Shown in pieces: positions 25,008 through 31,302 of a stretch of DNA of 34,206 nucleotides. Position numbers and translations under genes: made by a program. The notes under the pieces are model-generated. The model was not told where the DNA came from, searched no databases, and saw only the letters and a program-made list of their open reading frames with translations. How positions within the stretch are numbered: the stretch's first letter is position 1; each line of letters opens with the position of its first letter. Origin of the DNA: Thermoplasmatales archaeon (GTDB lineage Archaea > Thermoplasmatota > Penumbrarchaeia > Penumbrarchaeales > Penumbrarchaeaceae). The stretch spans positions 1 to 34,206 of the forward strand of contig JAUVCN010000021.1 of NCBI GenBank assembly GCA_030595715.1, given 5' to 3'.

Positions 25008-25035
25008 GTTGTGAAATTGAACAACATTTATATAC
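25006..25035. promoter_or_regulatory. hipBA operator dyad and TATA box
   Basis: ATGTTGT (25006-25012) and ACAACAT (25021-25027) form a perfect 7-bp dyad with an 8-nt spacer. It abuts the TATA element CATTTATATAC (25025-25035), which lies about 27 nt before ATG 25059. Binding of the HTH protein here would block TBP/TFB access, the classic autoregulation of a toxin-antitoxin operon. Confidence 0.6.
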
Positions 25036-25058
25036 CATTCTTATGATATATTTAACAC

Positions 25059-25409
25059 ATGGCGGATGTGATAGATCTCTCACTTGCCACAAGTGAACAA
25101 ATAGAAAAGGCATTGGGTGACAGGATCGAACAGGTAAGGCTATCTCGCAATATCACACAACAGATGCTTGCAGATGAGGCGTCTATTTCCCTGCGTACCA
25201 TTAGACGCCTTGAGAAGGGCGAAGGAACCTCACTTGATACATTCATCCGTGTATTGATAGCATTTGGAATTCAGGAGAATCTGAAGAATATACTACCTGA
25301 TCCGAACGCCCGCCCCATGGAGAGAGTTAGCAATTTGGGTTCGGAAAGAAAAAGAGCTCGCCCTACCGAAACGAATGAAAGCGATATCCCCTGGTCGTGG
25401 GGTGATTGA
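25059..25409 (+). CDS. hipB: HipB-like XRE-family helix-turn-helix antitoxin
   Basis: 116 residues. An XRE/Cro helix-turn-helix spans about 20-75: GDRIEQVRLSRNITQQMLADEASISLRTIRRLEKGEG, with the recognition helix at SLRTIRRLEKG. The C-terminal ~35 residues are polar and probably disordered, ending PWSWGD; in HipB proteins such a tail contacts HipA. It starts at ATG 25059, about 27 nt from the TATA box, so the mRNA is likely leaderless. It is followed after 4 nt by hipA. By analogy it represses its own promoter through the dyad at 25006-25027 and neutralises HipA. Confidence 0.85.
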   Translation: MADVIDLSLATSEQIEKALGDRIEQVRLSRNITQQMLADEASISLRTIRRLEKGEGTSLDTFIRVLIAFGIQENLKNILPDPNARPMERVSNLGSERKRARPTETNESDIPWSWGD

Positions 25410-25413
25410 GAAC

Positions 25414-26718
25414 ATGGTTACGACAAGTGCAAGAGTTATCCTCTGGGGAAAGCAGATCGGAGCGATCTCCTGGCTTGAGGATCGAGAGATAGGAGTATTT
25501 CAATACGACCCTGAGTTTCAAAGAAGTGGCATACAGGTGGCACCATTGTTGATGCCACTGAGAGAATTCCCATATGAGTTTCCAGCTCTGGCAAAGGAGA
25601 CCTTCAAAGGGTTGCCCGGACTCCTGGCAGACTCCATTCCCGACAAATATGGCAATGCAATTATCAATGAATGGCTAGCGTCTCAGGGAAGGACCCCTGA
25701 GAGCTTTAATCCGGTTGAAAGGCTATGTTATACAGGAAGAAGAGGCATGGGAGCCCTGGAGTTCGAACCAGCAACGATCGGACCCTCCGAAAGCAATAAC
25801 AACGTCGAAGTTAACAAACTCATTGATCTTTCAAATAGGATATTGGATGATAGATCGGACATTGGAGGTGCTTTAACAGGAATGGATGATACGGAGGCGA
25901 TACACGACATACTAAGGGTAGGAACCTCAGCAGGAGGCGCCAGGGCAAAGGCAATTTTGGCCTGGCATCCAAAAAGCAATGAATTTCGTTCGGGACAGGT
26001 CGAGATGGAAAGTGGATTCGAACAATGGATCATGAAGTTTGACGGAGTGGCCAACAACCGAGACAGGGAAATGACCGATCCATCGGGATATGGCAAGATA
26101 GAGTACACATACCACCTGATGGCAGTCAAAGCAGGGATCATGATGTCACAGTGCAGGCTTCATCATGAAGGGGGGAGAAGCCATTTCATGACAAAGAGAT
26201 TCGATCGAACATATGAGGGTGGAAAGATCCACATGCAATCTTTGTGTGCGATCGCACATTTCGATTTCAATCAACCTTCCAGCTATTCATATGAACAGGC
26301 CATCTTGACGATGAAAAAAATAGAGCTTCCACATGAAGATCTTGTTCAGCAGGTCCTGCGTACCATATTCAACGTTGTTGGTAGGAACCATGATGACCAT
26401 GTCAAGAACATTGCGTTTTTAATGAATAGAAAAGGGAGATGGAGGTTATCTCCTGCATTTGATGTCATATATGCCTGGAATCCATCCGGTTCTTGGACGG
26501 GTCGCCATCAAATGAGCGTGAATGGCAAACGTGAAGATATTGAACGTGATGATCTACTGGAACTTGCGAGGATCGCAGGTATCAAGAAGAAGAGAGCAAA
26601 TGGCCTGATAGATCGGGTTGAAGAGGCTTTCGATCACTGGTCAGAACTTGCTGCCTCCACCGGTGTTCCGGAAAAACTCATATCAGAGATACAGAGATAT
26701 TTATTGACAGACCTGTAA
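25414..26718 (+). CDS. hipA: HipA-like serine/threonine kinase toxin
   Basis: 434 residues from ATG 25414, which has a perfect GGTGAT Shine-Dalgarno (25401-25406) overlapping the end of hipB; the upstream ATG 25375 inside hipB is less likely. N-terminal HipA subdomain (VILWGKQIGAISWLED, KGLPGLLADSIPDKYG), ligand loop TSAGGARAK (171-179), substrate/C-terminal kinase core with NHDDHVKN (catalytic Asp at 327, metal-binding Asn at 332) and the DFG-equivalent PAFDVIYAW (Asp 350). All residues needed for kinase activity are present, and it is full length. In bacteria HipA phosphorylates glutamyl-tRNA synthetase and halts translation; the archaeal target is unknown. The HipBA type is unusual in archaea, so horizontal transfer is likely. 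Confidence 0.88.
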   Translation: MVTTSARVILWGKQIGAISWLEDREIGVFQYDPEFQRSGIQVAPLLMPLREFPYEFPALAKETFKGLPGLLADSIPDKYGNAIINEWLASQGRTPESFNPVERLCYTGRRGMGALEFEPATIGPSESNNNVEVNKLIDLSNRILDDRSDIGGALTGMDDTEAIHDILRVGTSAGGARAKAILAWHPKSNEFRSGQVEMESGFEQWIMKFDGVANNRDREMTDPSGYGKIEYTYHLMAVKAGIMMSQCRLHHEGGRSHFMTKRFDRTYEGGKIHMQSLCAIAHFDFNQPSSYSYEQAILTMKKIELPHEDLVQQVLRTIFNVVGRNHDDHVKNIAFLMNRKGRWRLSPAFDVIYAWNPSGSWTGRHQMSVNGKREDIERDDLLELARIAGIKKKRANGLIDRVEEAFDHWSELAASTGVPEKLISEIQRYLLTDL

Positions 26719-26763
26719 GGCCCGGGAAAGCAAATGGTGAACCCTGTGACCCCTTCCGAGATC

Positions 26764-27021
26764 ATGAGGAAATGTATCATCTGTGGTAGGAACTTGAGGA
26801 TCGAACTCCATGAAAGCGGGGAGTACACCGGAGACCATTTTTTTAGAAAGGTCAGAATTCCGGTGGGAGATGGTGAGAATAGATCACTCGCGCCACACTC
26901 ACTATTGAGTATCTCTACACTTGGTCTCCATTCCCCCCTTCCTGACGCAAGAGCGGGAGGGAATCACGGATTTTTTACTGGGTTTCACACTTTTGATGAC
27001 GGAGATAATGATACAACCTAA
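26764..27021 (+). pseudogene. 5' part of a small zinc-finger gene, truncated
   Basis: From ATG 26764 the first ~40 residues look like a real protein: a CxxC finger (KCIICGRNLRIEL) followed by HESGEYTGDHFFRKVRIPVG. I recall small archaeal proteins of this shape that carry a second CxxC near the end, but this frame loses all such character after GDGENR (about position 26884) and runs on through a terminator-like hairpin into the inverted-repeat element before stopping at 27021. The missing second cysteine pair points to a broken gene. The extension upstream to 26734 is probably untranslated. Low to moderate confidence. Confidence 0.4.
26930..26976 (+). terminator. hairpin and T6 after hipBA
   Basis: ATTCCCCCC (26930-26938) pairs with GGG (26955-26957) and GGGAAT (26959-26964), with one bulged A, around a 16-nt loop. 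T6 follows at 26971-26976. It is a plausible transcription end for the hipBA transcript. Confidence 0.5.
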
Positions 27022-27110
27022 CTTTGACATATCGAGCATAGATGAGTGTCAAAGTGAGGCTTCTCCCAACATTGAAAGGCTCGGATCATATTAGATATGT
27101 CAATGTTGGG
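27017..27110 (-). repeat. inverted-repeat (MITE-like) element, copy 1
   Basis: 94 bp, bounded by CCTAACTTTGACATAT at the left and ATATGTCAATGTTGGG at the right (imperfect terminal inverted repeats). The flanks are ATACAA and ATAAAA, a 5/6 match that may be a worn 6-bp target duplication. Orientation is opposite to copies 2 and 3. On the + strand it holds a frame starting at ATG 27042 (MSVKVRLLPTLKGSDHIRYV) that is shared with the other copies. Confidence 0.8.
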
Positions 27111-27170
27111 ATAAAAAATAGACTAACTCAATATTCCGAGCCAGATGTATCCTTATTTCTGACAAATATA

Positions 27171-28328
27171 TCATGAACGTTTCTCATGGGGATATTCGTG
27201 TGCCCGTTTCTGGAAATCGAGTATCTCGACATTTTGGATCACGCCGTTCTCGATCTCAATGGCTTTCCGAATAATACGATTCTTGTCCCAACCTGTTGTT
27301 CCGGACATGACGGTTTCAATAAAGGGACATAATGCGTTACTGATCTCGTATGATGCGGCATTGTATAGATATGTTGGCGAATGGTCCACTGCATAATAGG
27401 TGACCTGCCCTTCTGCACCCACCTGAAATGTTGGCTGTTCAAATGAAGTCGGCCTTGCAAACTCGAAACCCATTCCAGCATCGCAGCTTACGTCAATTAT
27501 GACTGATAATGGCCGCATATCACCTACTTCATTGTCTTCGATGAACATCAGTGGGTCATTGGGATCCTGTAGGATACAATTAATAATGATATCATATTTT
27601 GCAAGCTCAACAGCCATAGGAACAGAAGGTTGTTCTTCATTCTTGATAACATGCACCTTTTTACTGCACTTTTCGGTAACATATTGATGATGTTTTAATG
27701 TCGGGATGGGGCCGGTCAGCGCATACCCCGGCCGTTTGGTAAAAAGTGTTATGTCGGTAATCCCTAACCCCTTCAGACAATGTATCGCCCCACGACCGGT
27801 TGACCCGAAACTCAGTACCGCAGCCCTCTTGCTCTGCCCGTAATGCCCTGTGATGCCAGCAATTTGAAGTGCATGAAGTGTGCTGCAATAACCGGCCATC
27901 TCATTGTTTTTGTGAAAGATGTGTAGGTCTCTGATCTGTTCGGATTTCCAGAGGAACATTGCCTCAAAAGCAATATAGGTCAGTTTTTTATCAATGCCCA
28001 CCTGGGTTATCGCCTCTCCCTGGACACAATGAGGCCAGCCCCATAATACCTGACCTTCGCGAAAGTATTGGAAATCTCCTTCTGTGGGTTTTGGAAGAAG
28101 AACGATATCACACTTTTCAAATAACTCAGGTTTGGAGAGAACCCCTGCCGAATATGAGCGGAGATAGTCGTCATCGAAGCCAAACTTTTGGCTATAACCG
28201 GTTTCGAAATATATACGCTTTCGAAATTCCTCGGGAATATTGGGTATATGTGCTGGATGTATCGGAATTCGAAATTCGTTCTCTTTGGAGGAAGTACCGA
28301 TCACTCCCATTGTAAGTTCTCCGGTCAT
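27171..28328 (-). CDS. N5-(carboxyethyl)ornithine synthase / alanine dehydrogenase-like protein
   Basis: 385 residues. The order of motifs matches the AlaDH/CEOS/saccharopine-dehydrogenase fold: N-terminal KENEFRIPIHPAHI (arginine and histidine of the substrate site), YFETGYSQKFG, EGQVLWGWPHCVQ, YIAFEAMF, HKNNEMAGYCSTLHALQIAG, then the dinucleotide-binding VLSFGSTGRGAIHCL (GSTGRG at 175-180), IDVSCDAGMGFEFARPTSFE and YYAVDHSPTYLYNAAS. The sequence is nearest in style to N5-(carboxyethyl)ornithine synthase, which reductively joins pyruvate and ornithine with NADPH; lysine- or alanine-acting relatives are possible. It is longer than CEOS (about 310-320) by a C-terminal extension. It starts at ATG 28328 with a TATA-like CATTTATAG near 28347-28355; ATG 28310 is an alternative. 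It lies alone between two inverted-repeat copies. Confidence 0.75.
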   Translation of the reverse strand: MTGELTMGVIGTSSKENEFRIPIHPAHIPNIPEEFRKRIYFETGYSQKFGFDDDYLRSYSAGVLSKPELFEKCDIVLLPKPTEGDFQYFREGQVLWGWPHCVQGEAITQVGIDKKLTYIAFEAMFLWKSEQIRDLHIFHKNNEMAGYCSTLHALQIAGITGHYGQSKRAAVLSFGSTGRGAIHCLKGLGITDITLFTKRPGYALTGPIPTLKHHQYVTEKCSKKVHVIKNEEQPSVPMAVELAKYDIIINCILQDPNDPLMFIEDNEVGDMRPLSVIIDVSCDAGMGFEFARPTSFEQPTFQVGAEGQVTYYAVDHSPTYLYNAASYEISNALCPFIETVMSGTTGWDKNRIIRKAIEIENGVIQNVEILDFQKRAHEYPHEKRS

Positions 28329-28730
28329 GTAAAAAGAATCATGGTTCAGCTATAAATGATTTTTAGACATGGATCTGTATCCGGATATGACGATAATGAG
28401 ATAATCCCCGTCAAGTTTTTTAATAAAAATGGCACATCATGAACTCTGCGCTCGATTCTCTCGCTTGCCTCACTTTGTTCGATCAGATAACTGCCACATT
28501 AATTAGCCTCGTTGCGCCGCATTTTTATCTACGTCACTTACTGCTTCAAACTTCTAATTTGTACACAGTGTCTAGCTTCCGTACTTCGATAAAAATGGGC
28601 TCACTCGTACCAAATTGGCTTGGCCCAACCGAGGCGACCTCATGTCGCGGACCGTAAAACGGTGTGCTTCCAGAATGCTTACATTATAGCTTCTAAAATG
28701 CACCGATCCCAGCGCCACATCGGCCTGTAG
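28329..28730. other. gene-poor stretch with an 80-bp inverted-repeat structure
   Basis: No convincing gene. CATTTTTATC (28519-28528) and GATAAAAATG (28588-28597) form a perfect 10-bp inverted repeat about 80 bp across, perhaps an old element of another kind. A short block at 28431 (GGCACATCATGAACTCTG) resembles one at 29772 (GGCACCTCATGAGCTCTG), so this stretch and the 29.8-kb gap may share ancestry. GCCTCACTTTG at 28466-28476 also recalls part of the copy 2 sequence, possibly by chance. Confidence 0.35.
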
Positions 28731-28823
28731 CCCAACATTGACATATCGAATATGATCTGAACCTGTATATGTTGGGAGAAGCCTCACTTTGATACTTATC
28801 TGAAATCATATGTCAAAGTTAGG
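28731..28823 (+). repeat. inverted-repeat (MITE-like) element, copy 2
   Basis: 93 bp from CCCAACATTGACATAT to ATATGTCAAAGTTAGG. Immediate flanks are CTGTAG on both sides, a perfect 6-bp target duplication. The interior can fold into two hairpins: CCCAACA/TGTTGGG and AGCCTCACTTTGA/TCAAAGTTAGGCT (one mismatch). The conserved frame lies on the - strand with ATA in place of the ATG of copies 1 and 3. Confidence 0.85.
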
Positions 28824-28897
28824 CTGTAGGGCCGACCAACTTTATTTAATAGGCTATGTTATCTGCCATCGAATATTGCGATCTTAGAAAGAATATT

Positions 28898-28922
28898 ATA
28901 TGTGAACCCACATATATATGTG
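28898..28922. promoter_or_regulatory. vapBC operator: nested dyads over the TATA box
   Basis: ATATGTG (28898-28904) and CACATAT (28909-28915) form a dyad with a 4-nt spacer. The second arm also starts the perfect 14-bp palindrome CACATATATATGTG (28909-28922). The AT core overlaps the likely TATA element, and the Shine-Dalgarno AGGTGA follows at once, so antitoxin binding would shut off the operon. Confidence 0.6.
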
Positions 28923-28932
28923 AGGTGAATAT

Positions 28933-29166
28933 TTGCCAAACATCACACTATCAGTACCTGAAGAGATCCACACCATAATGAAGCAACATGGTGAGATCAG
29001 ATGGAGTGAGGTCGCCAGAAGGGCCATATCAGATTATGCAAAAAAATTAGCCCTTCTCGATGCTCTAACTAAAAACAGTGAACTTACCGAAGAGGACATA
29101 ATGGAGCTGGATGAGAAGGTAAAGAGAGGGATCTATAACCATTACAGAAGGAAGCAATCCTCATGA
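28933..29166 (+). CDS. vapB: VapB-like ribbon-helix-helix antitoxin
   Basis: 77 residues. The N-terminus reads as a ribbon-helix-helix: strand [11 protein letters not shown], helix HTIMKQHGE and helix [21 protein letters not shown]. The acidic/basic C-terminal helix ([26 protein letters not shown]) probably inserts into the toxin active site. The start codon is TTG 28933 with AGGTGA 6-7 nt upstream. The end overlaps the toxin start by 4 nt (ATGA), the usual coupling in VapBC operons. The dyads at 28898-28922 are the likely autoregulatory site. Confidence 0.8.
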   Translation: MPNITLSVPEEIHTIMKQHGEIRWSEVARRAISDYAKKLALLDALTKNSELTEEDIMELDEKVKRGIYNHYRRKQSS

Positions 29167-29615
29167 AAGTGGTCATTGATTCCAATCGTATTATGGCGGG
29201 TCTCATTAGAAATTCCACTTCTAGAGTAATTATCCTCAGTGAAGAATTCGATTTCATTGCACCTGATTTCCTTGTCGCCGAGATCGATAAATACAGGGAT
29301 TATCTCATGAGGAAGTCCAAACAGACCGAAAGGGAATTTGATCTTACCATGTTAACCCTATTTCAAAGAGTAGAACTCATCCCTGAAGATGAATTCATTG
29401 ATAGCATGAAGATAGCCGAAGAAGTCATGAGAAGTGTTGACATAAAAGATGCCCCATTCCTTGCTGTTGGTTTGGCCTGTAAAACAGAAGGGATCTGGAG
29501 TGAGGACAAGGATTTCGATAAACAGAATTTGCTCATCAGGTATTCAACAAGGGACATGATCGACTTCCTTGTGGAAAATCCTTCACAAAGAGATCAGAAA
29601 ATGCATCACCGCTAA
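29163..29615 (+). CDS. vapC: VapC-like PIN-domain endoribonuclease toxin
   Basis: 150 residues. PIN-domain acidic residues are all present: D6 ([12 protein letters not shown]), E40 (FLVAEIDKY), D96 ([12 protein letters not shown]) and D115/D117 (WSEDKDF). They would hold one or two Mg2+ ions for RNA cleavage, with tRNA or rRNA the usual target of VapC. The N-terminal [10 protein letters not shown] and the fold order fit the PIN_3 subgroup. ATG 29163 overlaps the vapB stop. Complete and apparently functional. Confidence 0.82.
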   Translation: MKVVIDSNRIMAGLIRNSTSRVIILSEEFDFIAPDFLVAEIDKYRDYLMRKSKQTEREFDLTMLTLFQRVELIPEDEFIDSMKIAEEVMRSVDIKDAPFLAVGLACKTEGIWSEDKDFDKQNLLIRYSTRDMIDFLVENPSQRDQKMHHR

Positions 29616-29959
29616 ATTGAAAGATATCAAAGATAATAATGTTTCTATATTGTACTAAATATTTACATAAGTTAAAGATTACATGCAATATATGCCATTA
29701 TTATGATTGGATGCAATAATTACTCTATCCAATAGATAATCCAATTTTACAATCCGTTTTCTTATGATGAAGGCACCTCATGAGCTCTGTGGATATCTCT
29801 CTATAAACTCCTCAATGGTGCACAGTGTGGCACATCACAGATGATATTCAAACTACCAAAGAACCAGGGTGTCAGTGAATTTATTCTCCTCCTTAATGGG
29901 ATAATAGGGTACCTAAATGGGATAGTTGTCCTATCGAAGTTATCCCATTTATACTGCAT
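29616..29959. other. AT-rich gap with a 55-bp dyad
   Basis: No convincing gene. AATGGGATAA (29895-29904) and TTATCCCATT (29940-29949) form a perfect 10-bp inverted repeat, with a further direct copy AATGGGATAG at 29916-29925 between them. This ends about 10 bp before the third inverted-repeat element. It may be a regulatory site or a remnant of another insertion. Confidence 0.35.
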
Positions 29960-30154
29960 CCCAACTTTGACAGATCGAATATGATCTGAACCGACACTTT
30001 CTGAGTGAATACTTTCACGAAGATAAGACGAATCTACTGATTCGTTGGCACGGCGAAGGTTGGATGAATCTACTGATTCATCAGGATCTGAACCTGTCAA
30101 TTTTGGGAGAGGCCTCACTTTGACACTCATCTGTACTCATATGTCAAAGTTAGG
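29960..30154 (+). repeat. inverted-repeat (MITE-like) element, copy 3 (expanded)
   Basis: 195 bp with ends CCCAACTTTGACAGAT and ATATGTCAAAGTTAGG, flanked on both sides by CTGCAT (perfect 6-bp target duplication). It is 102 bp longer than copy 2. The extra DNA includes two 36-bp in-frame tandem units, each with a small hairpin: ACGAATC-TACT-GATTCGT (30028-30045) and GATGAATC-TACT-GATTCATC (30063-30082). Confidence 0.85.
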
Positions 30155-30254
30155 CTGCATATGGTCATTTCAAATGAAAGGACTCGGCAGACAAGAATAC
30201 ACAGGAAATAGGACATCCCATCTCCTGGAACCAGTTCACACATTTCTCATATCA

Positions 30255-30668
30255 TTATATCTTCATTATCGGAATATCCGTTACCTTGTCAAATTCCCTA
30301 TCCGCCGTTATCAGAACATCTGCATTGTTGTTCAAGGCTGTTGATAGACAGAACGCATCACCCCATGCAAAAGGAGAGCTCGCCCTGGCATACGAGTGTT
30401 TCTTCACCGATGACATGATCGCAGTATCGATATCAGGTGGAATGATCGATATCCGGGATTCCCTTATCCAGACAACATACCTGTCCGCGTCTTCTTCCGA
30501 TGCGATCCGGGTCAATGCCCTGTGGAACTCCGCAAGGTTCACGGTGGAGATGATACCTTCCGACCTTCCTTCCTCGATCTCGGTCATTGCCGAATCCAGA
30601 TCTGGATCCCGTCTCTGTTCCACGATGTAGATCACAAGGGCTGAAGCATCGAGGCAATATCTTCTCAT
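30255..30668 (-). CDS. PIN-domain endoribonuclease toxin (VapC-like), partner of an AbrB antitoxin
   Basis: 137 residues with a complete PIN active site: D7 (RYCLDASALVIYI), E47 (TVNLAEFHRAL), D104 (FAWGDAFCLSTAL) and D123 (LITADREFD). The start ATG 30668 overlaps the antitoxin stop by 4 nt. Expected to cleave RNA when released from its antitoxin. The truncated remnant at 24633-24938 derives from a close relative of this gene, which shows the locus has been copied within the island. Confidence 0.85.
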   Translation of the reverse strand: MRRYCLDASALVIYIVEQRRDPDLDSAMTEIEEGRSEGIISTVNLAEFHRALTRIASEEDADRYVVWIRESRISIIPPDIDTAIMSSVKKHSYARASSPFAWGDAFCLSTALNNNADVLITADREFDKVTDIPIMKI

Positions 30669-30916
30669 GATCTACCCTCGCTCTCCTCATCCAAGAGGTC
30701 CTCATCCTTGATATCCCTCAATATCTCTCTTACATCGGAACTGATGGGCAACGATCCCGCCATCTTTGATATTGGATCCCTGGGAACCTTGATCATCACT
30801 ATCTCCTTTCCTTTTCTAAGAAAGGAAATTGTATCCCCAACTTCAAGATCGGACCCCTCTCTTATGTCCCTTGGAATTGTTATTCTGAACCTGGGATCGA
30901 TGTTAGAGCAAGTCAT
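30665..30916 (-). CDS. AbrB/SpoVT-type antitoxin
   Basis: 83 residues from ATG 30916, which has GGTGGT 3-4 nt upstream; the longer frame from 31012 adds a polar, Asn-rich stretch that overlaps the promoter and is unlikely to be translated. The AbrB swapped-hairpin DNA-binding domain is clear: IDPRFRITIPRDIREGSDLEVGDTISFL. The acidic C-terminal tail (DIKDEDLLDEESEG) should wrap the PIN toxin. Translationally coupled to the toxin by a 4-nt overlap. Its own dyad lies upstream at 30948-30977. Confidence 0.82.
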   Translation of the reverse strand: MTCSNIDPRFRITIPRDIREGSDLEVGDTISFLRKGKEIVMIKVPRDPISKMAGSLPISSDVREILRDIKDEDLLDEESEGRS

Positions 30917-30947
30917 AATACCACCAATGTGGGCATTATTAGTATTA

Positions 30948-30977
30948 TTACCCGCACTATATCTATTTTGCGGGTAA
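30948..30977. promoter_or_regulatory. AbrB/PIN operator dyad spanning the TATA box
   Basis: TTACCCGCA (30948-30956) and TGCGGGTAA (30969-30977) form a perfect 9-bp inverted repeat with a 12-nt AT-rich spacer that reads AGATATAG on the transcribed strand, a TATA candidate. The likely target of the antitoxin. Confidence 0.65.
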
Positions 30978-31012
30978 CATTGTGAATTCTTCTCCATCTT
31001 CCCATTATTCAT

Positions 31013-31302
31013 ATATTCACCCGATCATATATTCATGAGTAACGATCAGAGGTTGAGAGGTTACATTTAACACAGGAGAATGGAGCTTTCTGAATGTGAC
31101 GATCTGGAATTGCCATAACATAGGATCGAGGATGAAAAACATGGAGATTTGGGAGACACTTGTAGTTTTCATCTTCCTGTGTCCATAGGAATTCTTCAGC
31201 GCATTAGTCGACGGTACTTGAAGAATTTAAATAATCTAAAAGCGTTATATAATTATCATAATCTTTTTTTTAATGAGAATGAAATTGAAAGATGGTGAGA
31301 CG
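31013..31302. other. intergenic region with inverted repeat, TATA box and a short possible leader ORF
   Basis: Contains AATTCTTCA (31190-31198) and TGAAGAATT (31219-31227), a perfect 9-bp inverted repeat with a 20-nt loop, and the TATA element TTATATAATT (31245-31254), which predicts a transcription start near 31277 for the next gene. A short frame ATG 31132 to TAG 31188 (18 codons, hydrophobic) has no supporting evidence. Confidence 0.45.

Noticed and set aside
28439-28787. Two 71-72-residue frames, one on each strand
   Set aside because: No family features, ribosome site or consistent codon use; the - strand one owes its only recognisable part to copy 2 of the element.
27017-28823. Composite transposon carrying the carboxyethylornithine-synthase-like gene
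   Set aside because: Copies 1 and 2 each have their own apparent 6-bp duplication and there is no transposase, so independent insertions are more likely.
29801-30130. 109-residue frame on the - strand
   Set aside because: It spans the inverted-repeat element and unrelated flank; similarity to the other copies stops at the element edge, so it is not a normal gene (the shared part is reported as a finding).
28880-30160. Possible CRISPR array from several short repeats
   Set aside because: Only three copies with unequal spacing, inverted ends and target duplications, and no cas genes.
31132-31188. 18-codon hydrophobic leader ORF
   Set aside because: It lies upstream of the TATA box of the next gene, so it is not on that mRNA, and it has no independent support.
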